From positions 806,001 to 870,000 of the forward strand of contig CAVTWY010000002.1 in NCBI GenBank assembly GCA_963738575.1: 64,000 nt of DNA, written 5' to 3'. The translations under genes were made by a program, and so were the position numbers. The stretch is from CAVTWY01 sp963738575 (GTDB taxonomy: Bacteria; Pseudomonadota; Gammaproteobacteria; Burkholderiales; Burkholderiaceae_C). How positions within the stretch are numbered: the stretch's first letter is position 1; each line of letters opens with the position of its first letter. Of the stretch, positions 8,592-17,371 are shown one piece after another. Under the pieces are notes generated by a model that had not been told where the DNA came from, ran no database searches, and was given only the letters and a program-made list of their open reading frames with translations.

Positions 8592-9290
8592 ATGCACGCC
8601 ATGCGCCTCACAACCATGGCAGACTTCAAACCCATGCCCACCCCAGCGATGACCCCAGCCAATCTGGCATTGCTGGATGACGACGCCCTGATGGCGGCCT
8701 ACGCCGCACAACACGGTGGTGCCTTCGAAGTTCTGTACGAACGCCATCGCGCGTCGCTCTACCGATTTGTTCGGCGCCTGCTGGGGCCAAGGCACATCGC
8801 GTTGACGGACGAGGTTTACCAAGACACGTGGCTGCGCGTGGTGCAAAACCGTTCGCAGTGGGCGCCCCAAGGAGCCACGTTTCGCACGTGGTTGTTCACG
8901 CTGGCGCACAACCGGTCGGTTGATGTACTGCGGCGCAGTGGCCGCGAAATCAGCGTGGACGACGGCAGCGACGACGCTTCGTTTTCCCCGGACGCTGAAG
9001 CCTGGCAGCAATGGCCAGCAGTTGCATCGGGCAGCCCTTCGCACGATGACTCACTTTTTTGGCGCCGGGCCGGCACACGATTGTTGGCTTGTTTGTCGGA
9101 TTTACCCCTGGCGCAAAAGGCTGTCTTCTTGCTGCACCATGAGGACGGCGAATCGCTGCAAGCCATTGCGGGCGCCCTGGGCTTGGGGTTCGAAACCACC
9201 AAGAGCCGCCTGCGCTATGCCATGCGCAAATTGAGAACCTGCATGGGCGCTTACCTCGATCCCCTGCAGTCACTGGAGGGAGAGCCATGA
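8592..9290 (+). CDS. ECF-family RNA polymerase sigma factor
   Basis: A group IV sigma factor of about 232 residues. Region 2 is clear (FEVLYERHRASLYRF, then DEVYQDTWLRVVQN and TWLFTLAHNRSVDVLRR), followed by an acidic linker and region 4 with a helix-turn-helix (LPLAQKAVFLLHHEDGESL, then GLGFETTKSRLRYAM). Several starts are possible (8490, 8592, 8601, 8616) and none has a good Shine-Dalgarno; I give 8592. Its TGA overlaps the ATG of the next gene (ATGA), typical of a sigma/anti-sigma pair. Target genes are unknown, though the divergent VWA lipoprotein is an obvious candidate. Confidence 0.88.
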   Translation: MHAMRLTTMADFKPMPTPAMTPANLALLDDDALMAAYAAQHGGAFEVLYERHRASLYRFVRRLLGPRHIALTDEVYQDTWLRVVQNRSQWAPQGATFRTWLFTLAHNRSVDVLRRSGREISVDDGSDDASFSPDAEAWQQWPAVASGSPSHDDSLFWRRAGTRLLACLSDLPLAQKAVFLLHHEDGESLQAIAGALGLGFETTKSRLRYAMRKLRTCMGAYLDPLQSLEGEP

Positions 9291-10438
9291 GCGAACGCGA
9301 CCCGTCCTTGGTGGACGCACGCCTGAAGGCCGCCTTGCAGCATGCGCCCGACGCTCAGGTGCAACCGTCGTCGGATGTCGATGCCGCCATCTTGCGTGCG
9401 GCGCGCGCCCAAGTTAGCCAAACCGCCGCACGGCCATCACCTGCTGGCGCTTTGCATGGGCCGGTTTCATGGTGGGACGGCTTGCGCGCATGGTGGCGAT
9501 TGCCCTTGGCAGCGCCTGCACTCGGCGCCTTGGTCTTGGCCACTGTGGTTGTCTCGATGTGGCGAACCGAAGACATACCGTCGCCGCTCGCTGATCGCGA
9601 AATACCCGGAGCCACCGACGAGAGCGCCAAAGCCCAAGCGTCCACGCCATCGTCAGCACAGCCGATCGACAAACCAATGCCGCCTGCAGCGCCATCTTCG
9701 CCGCCAGTCGAGCCAGAGCAACGCCTTGACGGGCCAGCCGCCCCCCGTGATCAGTCTCGCCGCACCACCGTGCCCAAAGAGCAAGTGCGGGCTGCCGCGC
9801 GTGCACCGGCACCGGCACCGGCACCTGCCCATGCAACGGAACCTACTGCTGCAAGTACGCAAACCAAGCCCGCTGCGCCAGCGACTGAACTCATGGCGGA
9901 AAAGCGAACTTCCAGCGCCGTGACAACACCCCCAACGGCGGCGACCATGGGGGGTGAGCGGCCTGCGGCAGCCCCACTGTCAGCCAGCGACTCCATGCAG
10001 CCCTCGGCTCGTGCAAGGGCCACCGCCGACGTGCCCAGCGCAACCGTTGCACAAGCTTCTCCGCGCGGTGAAGCCTCGGCCGCCGCAAGGCCACCTTCGC
10101 TGGCCTCTTTGCTGTCCACGCGTGACACGCCGAGCGGCAGCGGGTACACGTTGTCGTGGCGCAGTCGCAGCCAGCCGCCCATTGAACGTGTAGACCCTCG
10201 GGCTCAGGCTTGGGGGCTATCGCTCCATGCAACCACCCAAGGGCGCTGGCGCGTGGTGGCCAACACCTCACCCGACGAGCCCAGCAGCGTTCGTTTGAGC
10301 GTCCATTTTCAACGGACGCTGAAGGCCACCGTCGAGATACGCTCAACGTCGGTGCGCTGGGTTGAGGCGAGCGGCACGCATTGGCAAGCTGACCTCAGCG
10401 CAACAGAGGCCGAAGCCCTGGGTGCCGCGTTCGATTGA
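9287..10438 (+). CDS. putative transmembrane anti-sigma factor, Pro/Ala-rich
   Basis: A 383-residue product translationally coupled to the sigma gene. The first 60 residues are soluble and helical, fitting a cytoplasmic sigma-binding part. Residues 73-92 form one membrane segment (APALGALVLATVVVSMW). Residues 95-280 are a long Pro/Ala/Thr/Ser-rich linker, including an Ala-Pro dipeptide run encoded by repeated CACCGG near 9806-9831. The last 100 residues look folded and periplasmic (LSWRSRSQPPIERVDPRAQ onward). No zinc HxxxCxxC anti-sigma motif is visible. The role is inferred from coupling and topology, not from family recognition. Confidence 0.65.
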   Translation: MSERDPSLVDARLKAALQHAPDAQVQPSSDVDAAILRAARAQVSQTAARPSPAGALHGPVSWWDGLRAWWRLPLAAPALGALVLATVVVSMWRTEDIPSPLADREIPGATDESAKAQASTPSSAQPIDKPMPPAAPSSPPVEPEQRLDGPAAPRDQSRRTTVPKEQVRAAARAPAPAPAPAHATEPTAASTQTKPAAPATELMAEKRTSSAVTTPPTAATMGGERPAAAPLSASDSMQPSARARATADVPSATVAQASPRGEASAAARPPSLASLLSTRDTPSGSGYTLSWRSRSQPPIERVDPRAQAWGLSLHATTQGRWRVVANTSPDEPSSVRLSVHFQRTLKATVEIRSTSVRWVEASGTHWQADLSATEAEALGAAFD

Positions 10439-10461
10439 GCCGCCCAAACAGGCGCCGAACG

Positions 10462-10953
10462 TCAAAGCACCACAAAAAACCGCATGCACACCCGCGTCGG
10501 CTCGCGTCGCCCCACCCCCACAAACTGGAAGCGCTCCATCCAGCGCCACGCTGGCGCCGCAGTTTCAAAACACGGCTGACAACGAAAATAGACCGATTCG
10601 GGGGGAACCACTTCGCCCCGCATCAGCTGGGCCGTGACGGCTGCGCTGGCCACCCGCAGCGCCGTGTTTTGCACGAATAGGCGCGTGCCATCGTCAAGCG
10701 CGATGGCGTAGCGCGCATCAAGGTGCGCAATCTCCCCGCCCACGATGCGTTGAAAGTCTGCGCCGCCAGCCAGAATGCGCCCAGCCACCCAACCCGCCGA
10801 GCCTTTGGCAGACACGGTGCCGCCAAGGATCGGGATGAGGCGACGAACACCTTGCGCAGCAGCGCCCACTTCAACGGGTGCACCAACTTCCACGGCGAGG
10901 TCCATCACCGGTTCTAATTTGGGGGCGGGAAAGTCTGAAGCGTGATCGGTCAT
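10462..10953 (-). CDS. DUF3237 / UPF0311 family protein
   Basis: A 163-residue protein that looks like the DUF3237 family (small beta-barrel proteins of unknown role). Marks are an N-terminal strand region ending in PILGGTVSAKGSAG, then GGADFQRIVGG, LDARYAIALDDG and a C-terminal FETAAPAWRWMERFQFVGVG segment. I use ATG 10953; a TTG at 10962 would overlap the uvrB stop. It lies 5 bases after uvrB and may be co-transcribed with it, but no functional link is evident. It is convergent with the anti-sigma gene. Confidence 0.8.
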   Translation of the reverse strand: MTDHASDFPAPKLEPVMDLAVEVGAPVEVGAAAQGVRRLIPILGGTVSAKGSAGWVAGRILAGGADFQRIVGGEIAHLDARYAIALDDGTRLFVQNTALRVASAAVTAQLMRGEVVPPESVYFRCQPCFETAAPAWRWMERFQFVGVGRREPTRVCMRFFVVL

Positions 10954-10958
10954 GGTGG

Positions 10959-13109
10959 TCAAACGGCGGCAGGGTTGATTTCAGAGCTGGCTGTGGACGC
11001 GCCAAAGGCTTGCTCGCGCAGCACCGACAGTTGGTCGCGAACCCGCGCAGCCTTCTCAAATTCAAGATTGCGCGCGTGCTCAAACATTTGCTTCTCGAGC
11101 AACTTGATCCGCTTGCCCAAGTCTTTTTCACTCATGGCCTCGACTTCGGCCGCCGCCTTGGCGCGATTCAAATCGTCCTTGGCGGTCTTATCAGACACCA
11201 CCCCGTCGATCAAGTCACGCACCCGTGACTGGACGCTGCGCGGCGTGATGCCCATTTTGAGGTTGTGGGCCACTTGCTTCTCTCGCCGTCGGTCGGTTTC
11301 ATCGATGGCCTTTTTCATCGAATCGGTGATCTTGTCGGCATACAAAATGGCACGGCCGTTGACGTGCCTCGCTGCCCGGCCGATGGTTTGAATCAACGAG
11401 CGTTCCGAGCGCAAAAAGCCCTCTTTGTCGGCGTCGAGGATGGCCACCAGCGACACCTCAGGGATGTCCAAGCCTTCGCGCAACAAATTGATGCCCACCA
11501 GCACGTCAAAAAGCCCCAGGCGCAGGTCGCGCAAGATCTCCACCCGCTCCACCGTGTCAATGTCGCTGTGCAGGTAGCGCACCTTCACACCGTTTTCCCC
11601 CAAGTAGTCGGTCAGTTGTTCGGCCATGCGTTTGGTCAGGGTGGTGATCAACACCCGCTCGCCGATGTCGACACGCAGGCGGATTTCTTGCAGCACGTCG
11701 TCCACCTGTGACGTGGCAGGCCGCACCTCCACCACGGGGTCGATCAACCCCGTGGGCCGCACCACCTGCTCCACCACCTGACCGGCGTGCTCTTTTTCGT
11801 AGTTGGCGGGCGTGGCCGACACAAACACTGCTTGGCGAACCTTGCCCTCAAATTCTTCAAACTTGAGCGGCCTGTTGTCCAGCGCCGAAGGCAGCCGAAA
11901 GCCGTACTCCACCAGCGTGGTCTTGCGCGAGCGGTCGCCGTTGTACATGCCTCCAAACTGCCCAATCAACACGTGGCTTTCGTCCAGGAACATCAGCGCG
12001 TCTGGCGGCAGGTAGTCCACCAACGTGGGTGGCGGCGCACCCGGGGCGGCGCCTGACAAGTGGCGCGTGTAGTTCTCGATGCCTTTGCAGTGCCCAACCT
12101 CTTGAAGCATTTCAAGGTCAAAGCGGGTGCGTTGCTCGATGCGCTGCGCCTCCACCAGCTTGCCGTCCGTCACAAACTGCGCCACGCGATCACGCAATTC
12201 AACCTTGATGGTGTCCATCGCCGCCAAAACGCGCTCACGCGGGGTCACGTAGTGGCTGGACGGATAGACGGTGAAGCGCGGGATCTTCTGGCGGATTCTG
12301 CCGGTGAGCGGGTCAAACAATTGCAGCGATTCGATGTCGTCGTCAAACAGTTCCAAGCGCAAGGCGAGCTCCGAGTGCTCCGCCGGAAAAACGTCAATCA
12401 CATCGCCCCGCACGCGAAACGTGCCGCGCGAAAACTCCACCTCGTTTCGTGTGTACTGCATGCGCACCAACTGGGCGATTGCATCGCGCTGTCCCATCTT
12501 GTCGCCCACGCGCACCGTCATCACCATCTGGTGGTAGTCGCTGGGGCTACCGATGCCATAAATGGCCGAGACGCTGGCCACAATCACCACATCGCGGCGC
12601 TCCAGCAAGCTCTTGGTGGCCGACAAGCGCATTTGCTCGATGTGCTCGTTGATCGCGCTGTCCTTTTCAATGAACAAGTCGCGCTGGGGCACATACGCTT
12701 CCGGTTGGTAGTAGTCGTAGTAGCTCACGAAATACTCAACCGCGTTTTTGGGAAAGAAGTCCCGGAACTCGCTGTACAGCTGCGCCGCCAGCGTTTTGTT
12801 GTGCGCAAAAACGATGGCAGGACGCCCCAGCCGCGCGATGACGTTGGCCATCGTGAAGGTCTTGCCCGACCCCGTCACACCCAGCAGCGTCTGAAAGCTC
12901 AAACCATCCTGAATACCATCGACCAACGCCGCAATGGCTGTGGGTTGGTCCCCGGCTGGTTCGTAGGGCGAGTGCAATTGAAACGGCGAGCCGGGGAACG
13001 TGGTGACGTGCTGGCTTTGCGCAGCGCTGGTGTCGTCGTCGTTGGCCGCCTCAGTGGGTGGAACTTGCTGAGCGGCTTGTGAGCTGGAAATGGGTGTGAT
13101 TTTGGCCAT
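10959..13109 (-). CDS. uvrB: UvrB, excinuclease ABC subunit B
   Basis: The damage-verification helicase of nucleotide excision repair; it is loaded by UvrA and recruits UvrC. The product from ATG 13109 has 716 residues. Walker A GVTGSGKT is near 77-84, the beta-hairpin segment is YYDYYQPEAYVPQRD, the helicase box is DESHV, and a UvrC-interacting UVR motif (MSEKDLGKRIKLLEKQM) is near the C-terminus. The first 40 residues are a low-complexity extension before the usual UvrB start. A longer frame to 13298 has poor composition and overlaps the promoter region of the divergent aminotransferase, so I reject it. Confidence 0.95.
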   Translation of the reverse strand: MAKITPISSSQAAQQVPPTEAANDDDTSAAQSQHVTTFPGSPFQLHSPYEPAGDQPTAIAALVDGIQDGLSFQTLLGVTGSGKTFTMANVIARLGRPAIVFAHNKTLAAQLYSEFRDFFPKNAVEYFVSYYDYYQPEAYVPQRDLFIEKDSAINEHIEQMRLSATKSLLERRDVVIVASVSAIYGIGSPSDYHQMVMTVRVGDKMGQRDAIAQLVRMQYTRNEVEFSRGTFRVRGDVIDVFPAEHSELALRLELFDDDIESLQLFDPLTGRIRQKIPRFTVYPSSHYVTPRERVLAAMDTIKVELRDRVAQFVTDGKLVEAQRIEQRTRFDLEMLQEVGHCKGIENYTRHLSGAAPGAPPPTLVDYLPPDALMFLDESHVLIGQFGGMYNGDRSRKTTLVEYGFRLPSALDNRPLKFEEFEGKVRQAVFVSATPANYEKEHAGQVVEQVVRPTGLIDPVVEVRPATSQVDDVLQEIRLRVDIGERVLITTLTKRMAEQLTDYLGENGVKVRYLHSDIDTVERVEILRDLRLGLFDVLVGINLLREGLDIPEVSLVAILDADKEGFLRSERSLIQTIGRAARHVNGRAILYADKITDSMKKAIDETDRRREKQVAHNLKMGITPRSVQSRVRDLIDGVVSDKTAKDDLNRAKAAAEVEAMSEKDLGKRIKLLEKQMFEHARNLEFEKAARVRDQLSVLREQAFGASTASSEINPAAV

Positions 13110-13300
13110 CGTTGCCCCGCCGAGGGGTGCATCAAGTTGCATTGAAAATCGGGCAGTGTGGGGCTCGGTGCTCCCTGCCCACTCAGGCCCCCACTCAGGC
13201 CCTGCTGCCTTGGCGACACGCCCCGTAGAATGCAGCACGACCCTCCAGCGTACCTCATCCGCTGGAATCTCGCCAACCACTGCTGCCCAGCCCACCACCC

Positions 13301-14500
13301 ATGAGTCTCTTTGCCGCTGTTGAACTCGCCCCCCGCGATCCCATCCTAGGCCTGAACGAGCAGTTCAACGCCGACCCGAACCCCCACAAAGTCAATCTGG
13401 GCGTTGGTGTGTACACCGACGCCAACGGCAAATTGCCTCTTCTTCAATGCGTTGCAACGGCCGAACAGGCCATGGCCCAAAGTCCATCAGCACGCGGCTA
13501 CCTGCCCATCGACGGCATCCAAGCCTACGACAAGGCAGCACAAGTGATGGTCTTTGGGGCGGCGTCACCCCTGCTGGCCAACGGCCAGGTGGCGACTGTG
13601 CAGGCGCTCGGTGGCACCGGTGCCTTGAAAGTGGCGGCGGACTTTTTGCAGCACATTGACGCCTCTGCACCCGTGCTGATCAGTGATCCGAGTTGGGAAA
13701 ACCACCGCGCGATGTTTACCGAGGCAGGTTTTAAGGTTCAGTCCTACCCGTATTACGACGCGTCGACGCGCGGCATCAACTTCGGCGGCATGCTGGGGGC
13801 GCTCAACGGCGCGCCCCGAGGCGCCATCGTGGTGTTGCACGCCTGCTGTCACAACCCGACCGGAGTTGACCTGACGACCGAGCAGTGGGGCCAAGTGGTC
13901 GCCGCAGTGCGTGCGCGTGGGCTCGTACCGATTTTGGATATGGCGTACCAAGGCTTCGGCGACGGCCTCGATCAAGATGGGGCGGCGGTCCGCCTTTTTG
14001 CCCAAACCGAAGGGTCGCTGTTTGTCGCAACGTCGTTTTCCAAGAGTTTCTCTCTCTACGGTGAGCGCGTGGGCGCCCTGAGCGTGGTGTGTGCCAGCCC
14101 CGACGAGGCCAAACGGGTTCTATCCCAACTCAAAATCGTCATCCGCACCAATTACTCCAACCCGCCCACGCACGGCGCCTCGATCGTCGCCAAGGTGCTC
14201 AACACACCCGCCCTGCGCACGCAATGGGAGGGCGAACTGGCCGCCATGCGCGACCGCATCAAGGCCATGCGCTTGGCACTCGTTACGCATCTCGCAGCCG
14301 CTGGGGTGGACCAAGACCTGAGTTACATCACCCGCCAACAAGGCATGTTCAGCTACTCCGGCATGAGTGCAGCTCAAATGCAGCGTTTGCGGTCTGAGTT
14401 TGGTGTTTACGGTGTGGATTCGGGCCGCATCTGCGTGGCGGCACTGAACGAACACAACCTCGCCGCCGTCGCCAAGGCCATCGCGCAAGTGATGCGCTGA
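13301..14500 (+). CDS. class I aminotransferase, aspartate/aromatic type (AspC/TyrB-like)
   Basis: A 399-residue PLP enzyme of the proteobacterial AspC/TyrB branch, moving amino groups between aspartate or aromatic amino acids and 2-oxoglutarate. Marks are the N-terminal VNLGVGVYTDANGKLPLL, the GGTGALKVAADF segment, CCHNPTGVD, the PLP lysine K248 in SFSKSFSLYGERVGAL, and a C-terminal arginine region (DSGRICVAALNEHN). Substrate preference between aspartate and aromatics cannot be settled by eye, so no symbol is given. It is divergent from uvrB with about 190 bases between. Confidence 0.93.
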   Translation: MSLFAAVELAPRDPILGLNEQFNADPNPHKVNLGVGVYTDANGKLPLLQCVATAEQAMAQSPSARGYLPIDGIQAYDKAAQVMVFGAASPLLANGQVATVQALGGTGALKVAADFLQHIDASAPVLISDPSWENHRAMFTEAGFKVQSYPYYDASTRGINFGGMLGALNGAPRGAIVVLHACCHNPTGVDLTTEQWGQVVAAVRARGLVPILDMAYQGFGDGLDQDGAAVRLFAQTEGSLFVATSFSKSFSLYGERVGALSVVCASPDEAKRVLSQLKIVIRTNYSNPPTHGASIVAKVLNTPALRTQWEGELAAMRDRIKAMRLALVTHLAAAGVDQDLSYITRQQGMFSYSGMSAAQMQRLRSEFGVYGVDSGRICVAALNEHNLAAVAKAIAQVMR

Positions 14501-14662
14501 CCCGCAGCCGCCTCAGTTGTGACAATATGCACGTGTACGCTGTTCCATCAGGAACACGGCTCCTGCATCCGCAGGTTGGCAGCAAGGTCAGCGCAAGGCA
14601 CACTGGTTAAGCTAGGTTCAAGTTCTGCAAGGTCCCTCGGCAAAGCAACAAGGTAAACATCA

Positions 14663-16024
14663 ATGCTCTATCAATGGTACGAATCACAACGCGCGATGCT
14701 TTCGCCGTTTGCCGAGTTTGCCAGCGCAACGTCCAAGCTTTACAACCACCCCCTGTCACCCTTCAACCAGTTGCCGATGGCCCAGCGTGTTTCGGCAGGC
14801 CTGGATCTGGCGCATCGGCTGGCCAAAGACTACGAAAAGCCCCAGTTCAACATCACCTCGGTCGAGGTGGATGGCGTGGCAGTGGCCGTGCAAGAACAAG
14901 TGCGCATGGAGAAGCCGTTTTGCCGACTGTTGCGATTCAAGCGCTTCACCGACAACACCCAGGCCCTTGAAAAAATGAAACAGCACCCACGCGTGCTGAT
15001 CGTGGCCCCGCTTTCTGGCCACCATTCAACGCTGCTGCGTGACACCGTGCGCAGCATGCTCAAAGACCACAAGGTGTTCATCACCGACTGGACTGATGCG
15101 CGCATGGTCCCTGAGTCATCAGGCCCGTTTCACCTGAGCGATTACGTCAAGTACGTGCAAGAGTTCATTCGCTTGATCGGCCCTGACGTGCACGTTGTTT
15201 CCGTGTGCCAACCCACCGTCCCCGTGCTCGCCGCGATTTCGTTGATGGCCAGTGCTGGTGAAAAAACACCCCTTACGATGACCATGATGGGTGGCCCCAT
15301 CGACGCACGACGATCACCCACGGCCGTCAACAATTTGGCCACCAACAAGGGCGCCGACTGGTTTGAGAACAACGTCATTTACCGAGTGCCTCAAAACTTT
15401 GTAGGCTCCAACCGCAAGGTGTACCCGGGCTTCTTGCAACACACGGGCTTCGTGGCGATGAACCCTGATCGCCATTTGTCGTCGCACTACGACTACTTCT
15501 TGGACTTGGTGCGTGGCGATCAAGACAGCGCCGACGACCACCGTGAGTTTTATGATGAGTACAACGCCGTGCTCGACATGCCTGCCGAGTATTACCTCGA
15601 CACGATCCGCACGGTCTTCCAAGACTTTGCACTCATCAAGGGCACATGGCGCGTTGACGACAAGCTCGTCAAGCCCCAAGACATCAAGTCCACCGCCTTG
15701 TTCACCATTGAAGGTGAACTCGACGACATCTCTGGCGCTGGCCAAACACGCGCAGCGCACGACTTGTGCACGGGCGTGGTCAGCACTCGGCGTTTTCACT
15801 ACGACGTCAAGGGTGCGGGCCACTACGGCATTTTTTCGGGTCGCCGCTGGCGCGAGAAGGTGTACCCGGAGGTGCGCGACTTCATTGCGCGCTTTAACCG
15901 CGCGGCAACTGCCAAGACAAGCACTGCGGTGAAGGTAGCGCGTACCGTGGCCCGTCAAGCAAACGGCCCTGCCGCGCGAGGGTCAAGTCGGGGCAAGGCT
16001 AAATCAGGCAGTGCTCGCCGATAG
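14663..16024 (+). CDS. phaZ: intracellular poly(3-hydroxybutyrate) depolymerase
   Basis: A 453-residue intracellular PHB depolymerase that mobilises stored polyester. It resembles the Ralstonia PhaZa1 type, which uses a cysteine nucleophile; here C182 lies in VSVCQPTVPVLAA. The N-terminus MLYQWYESQRAMLSP matches the PhaZ style, and the catalytic Asp/His are probably in EGELDDIS and KGAGHYGIFSG. The last 40 residues are a basic Ala/Lys/Arg tail that may help granule or DNA binding. AAGG lies 9 bases before the ATG. Implies the organism stores PHB. Confidence 0.93.
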   Translation: MLYQWYESQRAMLSPFAEFASATSKLYNHPLSPFNQLPMAQRVSAGLDLAHRLAKDYEKPQFNITSVEVDGVAVAVQEQVRMEKPFCRLLRFKRFTDNTQALEKMKQHPRVLIVAPLSGHHSTLLRDTVRSMLKDHKVFITDWTDARMVPESSGPFHLSDYVKYVQEFIRLIGPDVHVVSVCQPTVPVLAAISLMASAGEKTPLTMTMMGGPIDARRSPTAVNNLATNKGADWFENNVIYRVPQNFVGSNRKVYPGFLQHTGFVAMNPDRHLSSHYDYFLDLVRGDQDSADDHREFYDEYNAVLDMPAEYYLDTIRTVFQDFALIKGTWRVDDKLVKPQDIKSTALFTIEGELDDISGAGQTRAAHDLCTGVVSTRRFHYDVKGAGHYGIFSGRRWREKVYPEVRDFIARFNRAATAKTSTAVKVARTVARQANGPAARGSSRGKAKSGSARR

Positions 16025-16703
16025 TGCCCACGTTGATGCGCTCACCGAGCGCATCAACGATGCCCTGCCACAAACGCAGTGCACACGCTGCGGTTACCCG
16101 AGTTGCCACGACTACGCAGTGGCCATCGTCGCCAGCCAAGTTGCCATCAACCGCTGCCCCCCTGGGGGAGCGCAAGGCATCGAGCGATTGTCACGAATCA
16201 CATTGCGCCCAGCGCAAGCACTGGACGCGAGCTGCGGCGTCGAAGGCCCCAGGCGCCTCGCGTTTGTGGTGGAGGCCGACTGCATCGGCTGCACCCTTTG
16301 CATCAAAGCCTGCCCCGTTGATTGCATCGTCGGTGCGCCCAAGCGCATGCACACCGTGATCGAGGCCTTGTGCACCGGGTGCGAGCTTTGCATCCCGGCA
16401 TGCCCCATGGATTGCATCGACTTGGAGGTGGTGACGCCGGGCCAAACCGGTTGGAAGGCTTGGAGCCCCACACAGGCGGCGGGAGCTCGTCAGCAATTTG
16501 AAGCGCGCCGCGCGCGACATTCACGCCGGCAAGCGGACGAAGCAGCACGCCTGGCTGCACAAACGCAAGGCAAGGATGCAGACTCAGGGGTTGGAGACGA
16601 AGCAAATTCGGTCCTGCAAGCAGTGTCAACACCGTCGCCCAAGCAATCACTGGTGCACGCTGCGATGCAACGCGCCCAGGCCAAGCGCGACAATCGTGGC
16701 TGA
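16011..16703 (+). CDS. rsxB: RsxB-like Fe-S ferredoxin
   Basis: A 230-residue RnfB/RsxB-type ferredoxin. Residues 20-50 hold the Fe-S domain cysteines (CTRCGYPSCHDY, then a C in NRCPPGG). Two [4Fe-4S] binding repeats follow (CIGCTLCIKACP and CTGCELCIPACP). The start is GTG 16011, overlapping the end of phaZ by 14 bases. It lacks the N-terminal membrane anchor of true RnfB, and no other rnf/rsx genes are nearby; the lone form next to nth is seen in other betaproteobacteria as I recall. The last 75 residues are charged and low in complexity. Confidence 0.88.
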   Translation: MLADSAHVDALTERINDALPQTQCTRCGYPSCHDYAVAIVASQVAINRCPPGGAQGIERLSRITLRPAQALDASCGVEGPRRLAFVVEADCIGCTLCIKACPVDCIVGAPKRMHTVIEALCTGCELCIPACPMDCIDLEVVTPGQTGWKAWSPTQAAGARQQFEARRARHSRRQADEAARLAAQTQGKDADSGVGDEANSVLQAVSTPSPKQSLVHAAMQRAQAKRDNRG

Positions 16704-16724
16704 TCTGACACTGCCAAGCCGCTC

Positions 16725-17354
16725 ATGAAGCTAGACCACATTGCACCCTTCTTTGACAAGCTGCAAAGCGCCAATCCCCATCCTCGAACCGAACTTGAGT
16801 ACGCGAGCGTGTTCGAGCTGCTTGCGGCGGTGTCACTGTCAGCCCAAGCCACGGACGCAAGCGTCAACAAGGCGACACGAGCGCTTTTTGTGGCGGCCCC
16901 AACGCCGCGCAAGATGGCTGCACTGGGCGCCAGCGAGATCGAACCCTACATCCGCACCATCGGCCTTTACCGCAACAAGGCGAAGAATTTGGCGCTCGCC
17001 AGCCAGATCTTGGTGACGCAGCATCAGTCGCGTGTGCCCCACAACCGCGAAGCCCTGGAGGCACTGCCAGGCGTGGGCCGCAAAACCGCCAACGTGATCT
17101 TGAACTGCGCCTTTGGTGAGCCAACGATGGCGGTTGATACCCACATCTTTCGCGTCAGCAACAGAACCGGCCTGGCACCCGGCAAGTCACCGTTGGATGT
17201 TGAACGCGGGCTGCTCAAGCGCGTCCCCAAGCCGTATGCCTTTCATGCTCACCATTGGCTGATCCTGCATGGTCGCTACGTTTGCACGGCGCGCGCACCC
17301 AAGTGCCAAGCCTGCAGCGTCGCGCTTTGGTGCGACAGCGCACCTGCCCATTGA
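16725..17354 (+). CDS. nth: endonuclease III
   Basis: A 209-residue DNA glycosylase/AP lyase that removes oxidised pyrimidines in base excision repair. The helix-hairpin-helix is LPGVGRKTANV with catalytic K120, and the catalytic aspartate is D138 (AVDTHIFRV), both at the E. coli positions. A C-x6-C-x2-C-x5-C [4Fe-4S] motif is near the C-terminus. It follows rsxB by 21 bases and is probably in one operon with it. Convergent with the BtuF-like gene. Confidence 0.97.
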   Translation: MKLDHIAPFFDKLQSANPHPRTELEYASVFELLAAVSLSAQATDASVNKATRALFVAAPTPRKMAALGASEIEPYIRTIGLYRNKAKNLALASQILVTQHQSRVPHNREALEALPGVGRKTANVILNCAFGEPTMAVDTHIFRVSNRTGLAPGKSPLDVERGLLKRVPKPYAFHAHHWLILHGRYVCTARAPKCQACSVALWCDSAPAH

Positions 17355-17357
17355 GTC

Positions 17358-17371
17358 CGGCTGATCAGCCG
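17358..17371. terminator. 14-bp palindrome between convergent genes
   Basis: CGGCTGATCAGCCG is a perfect palindrome sitting just after the nth stop and across the stop of the BtuF-like gene (17365-17367). It has no loop or T-run, so a terminator role is only a guess. Confidence 0.3.
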
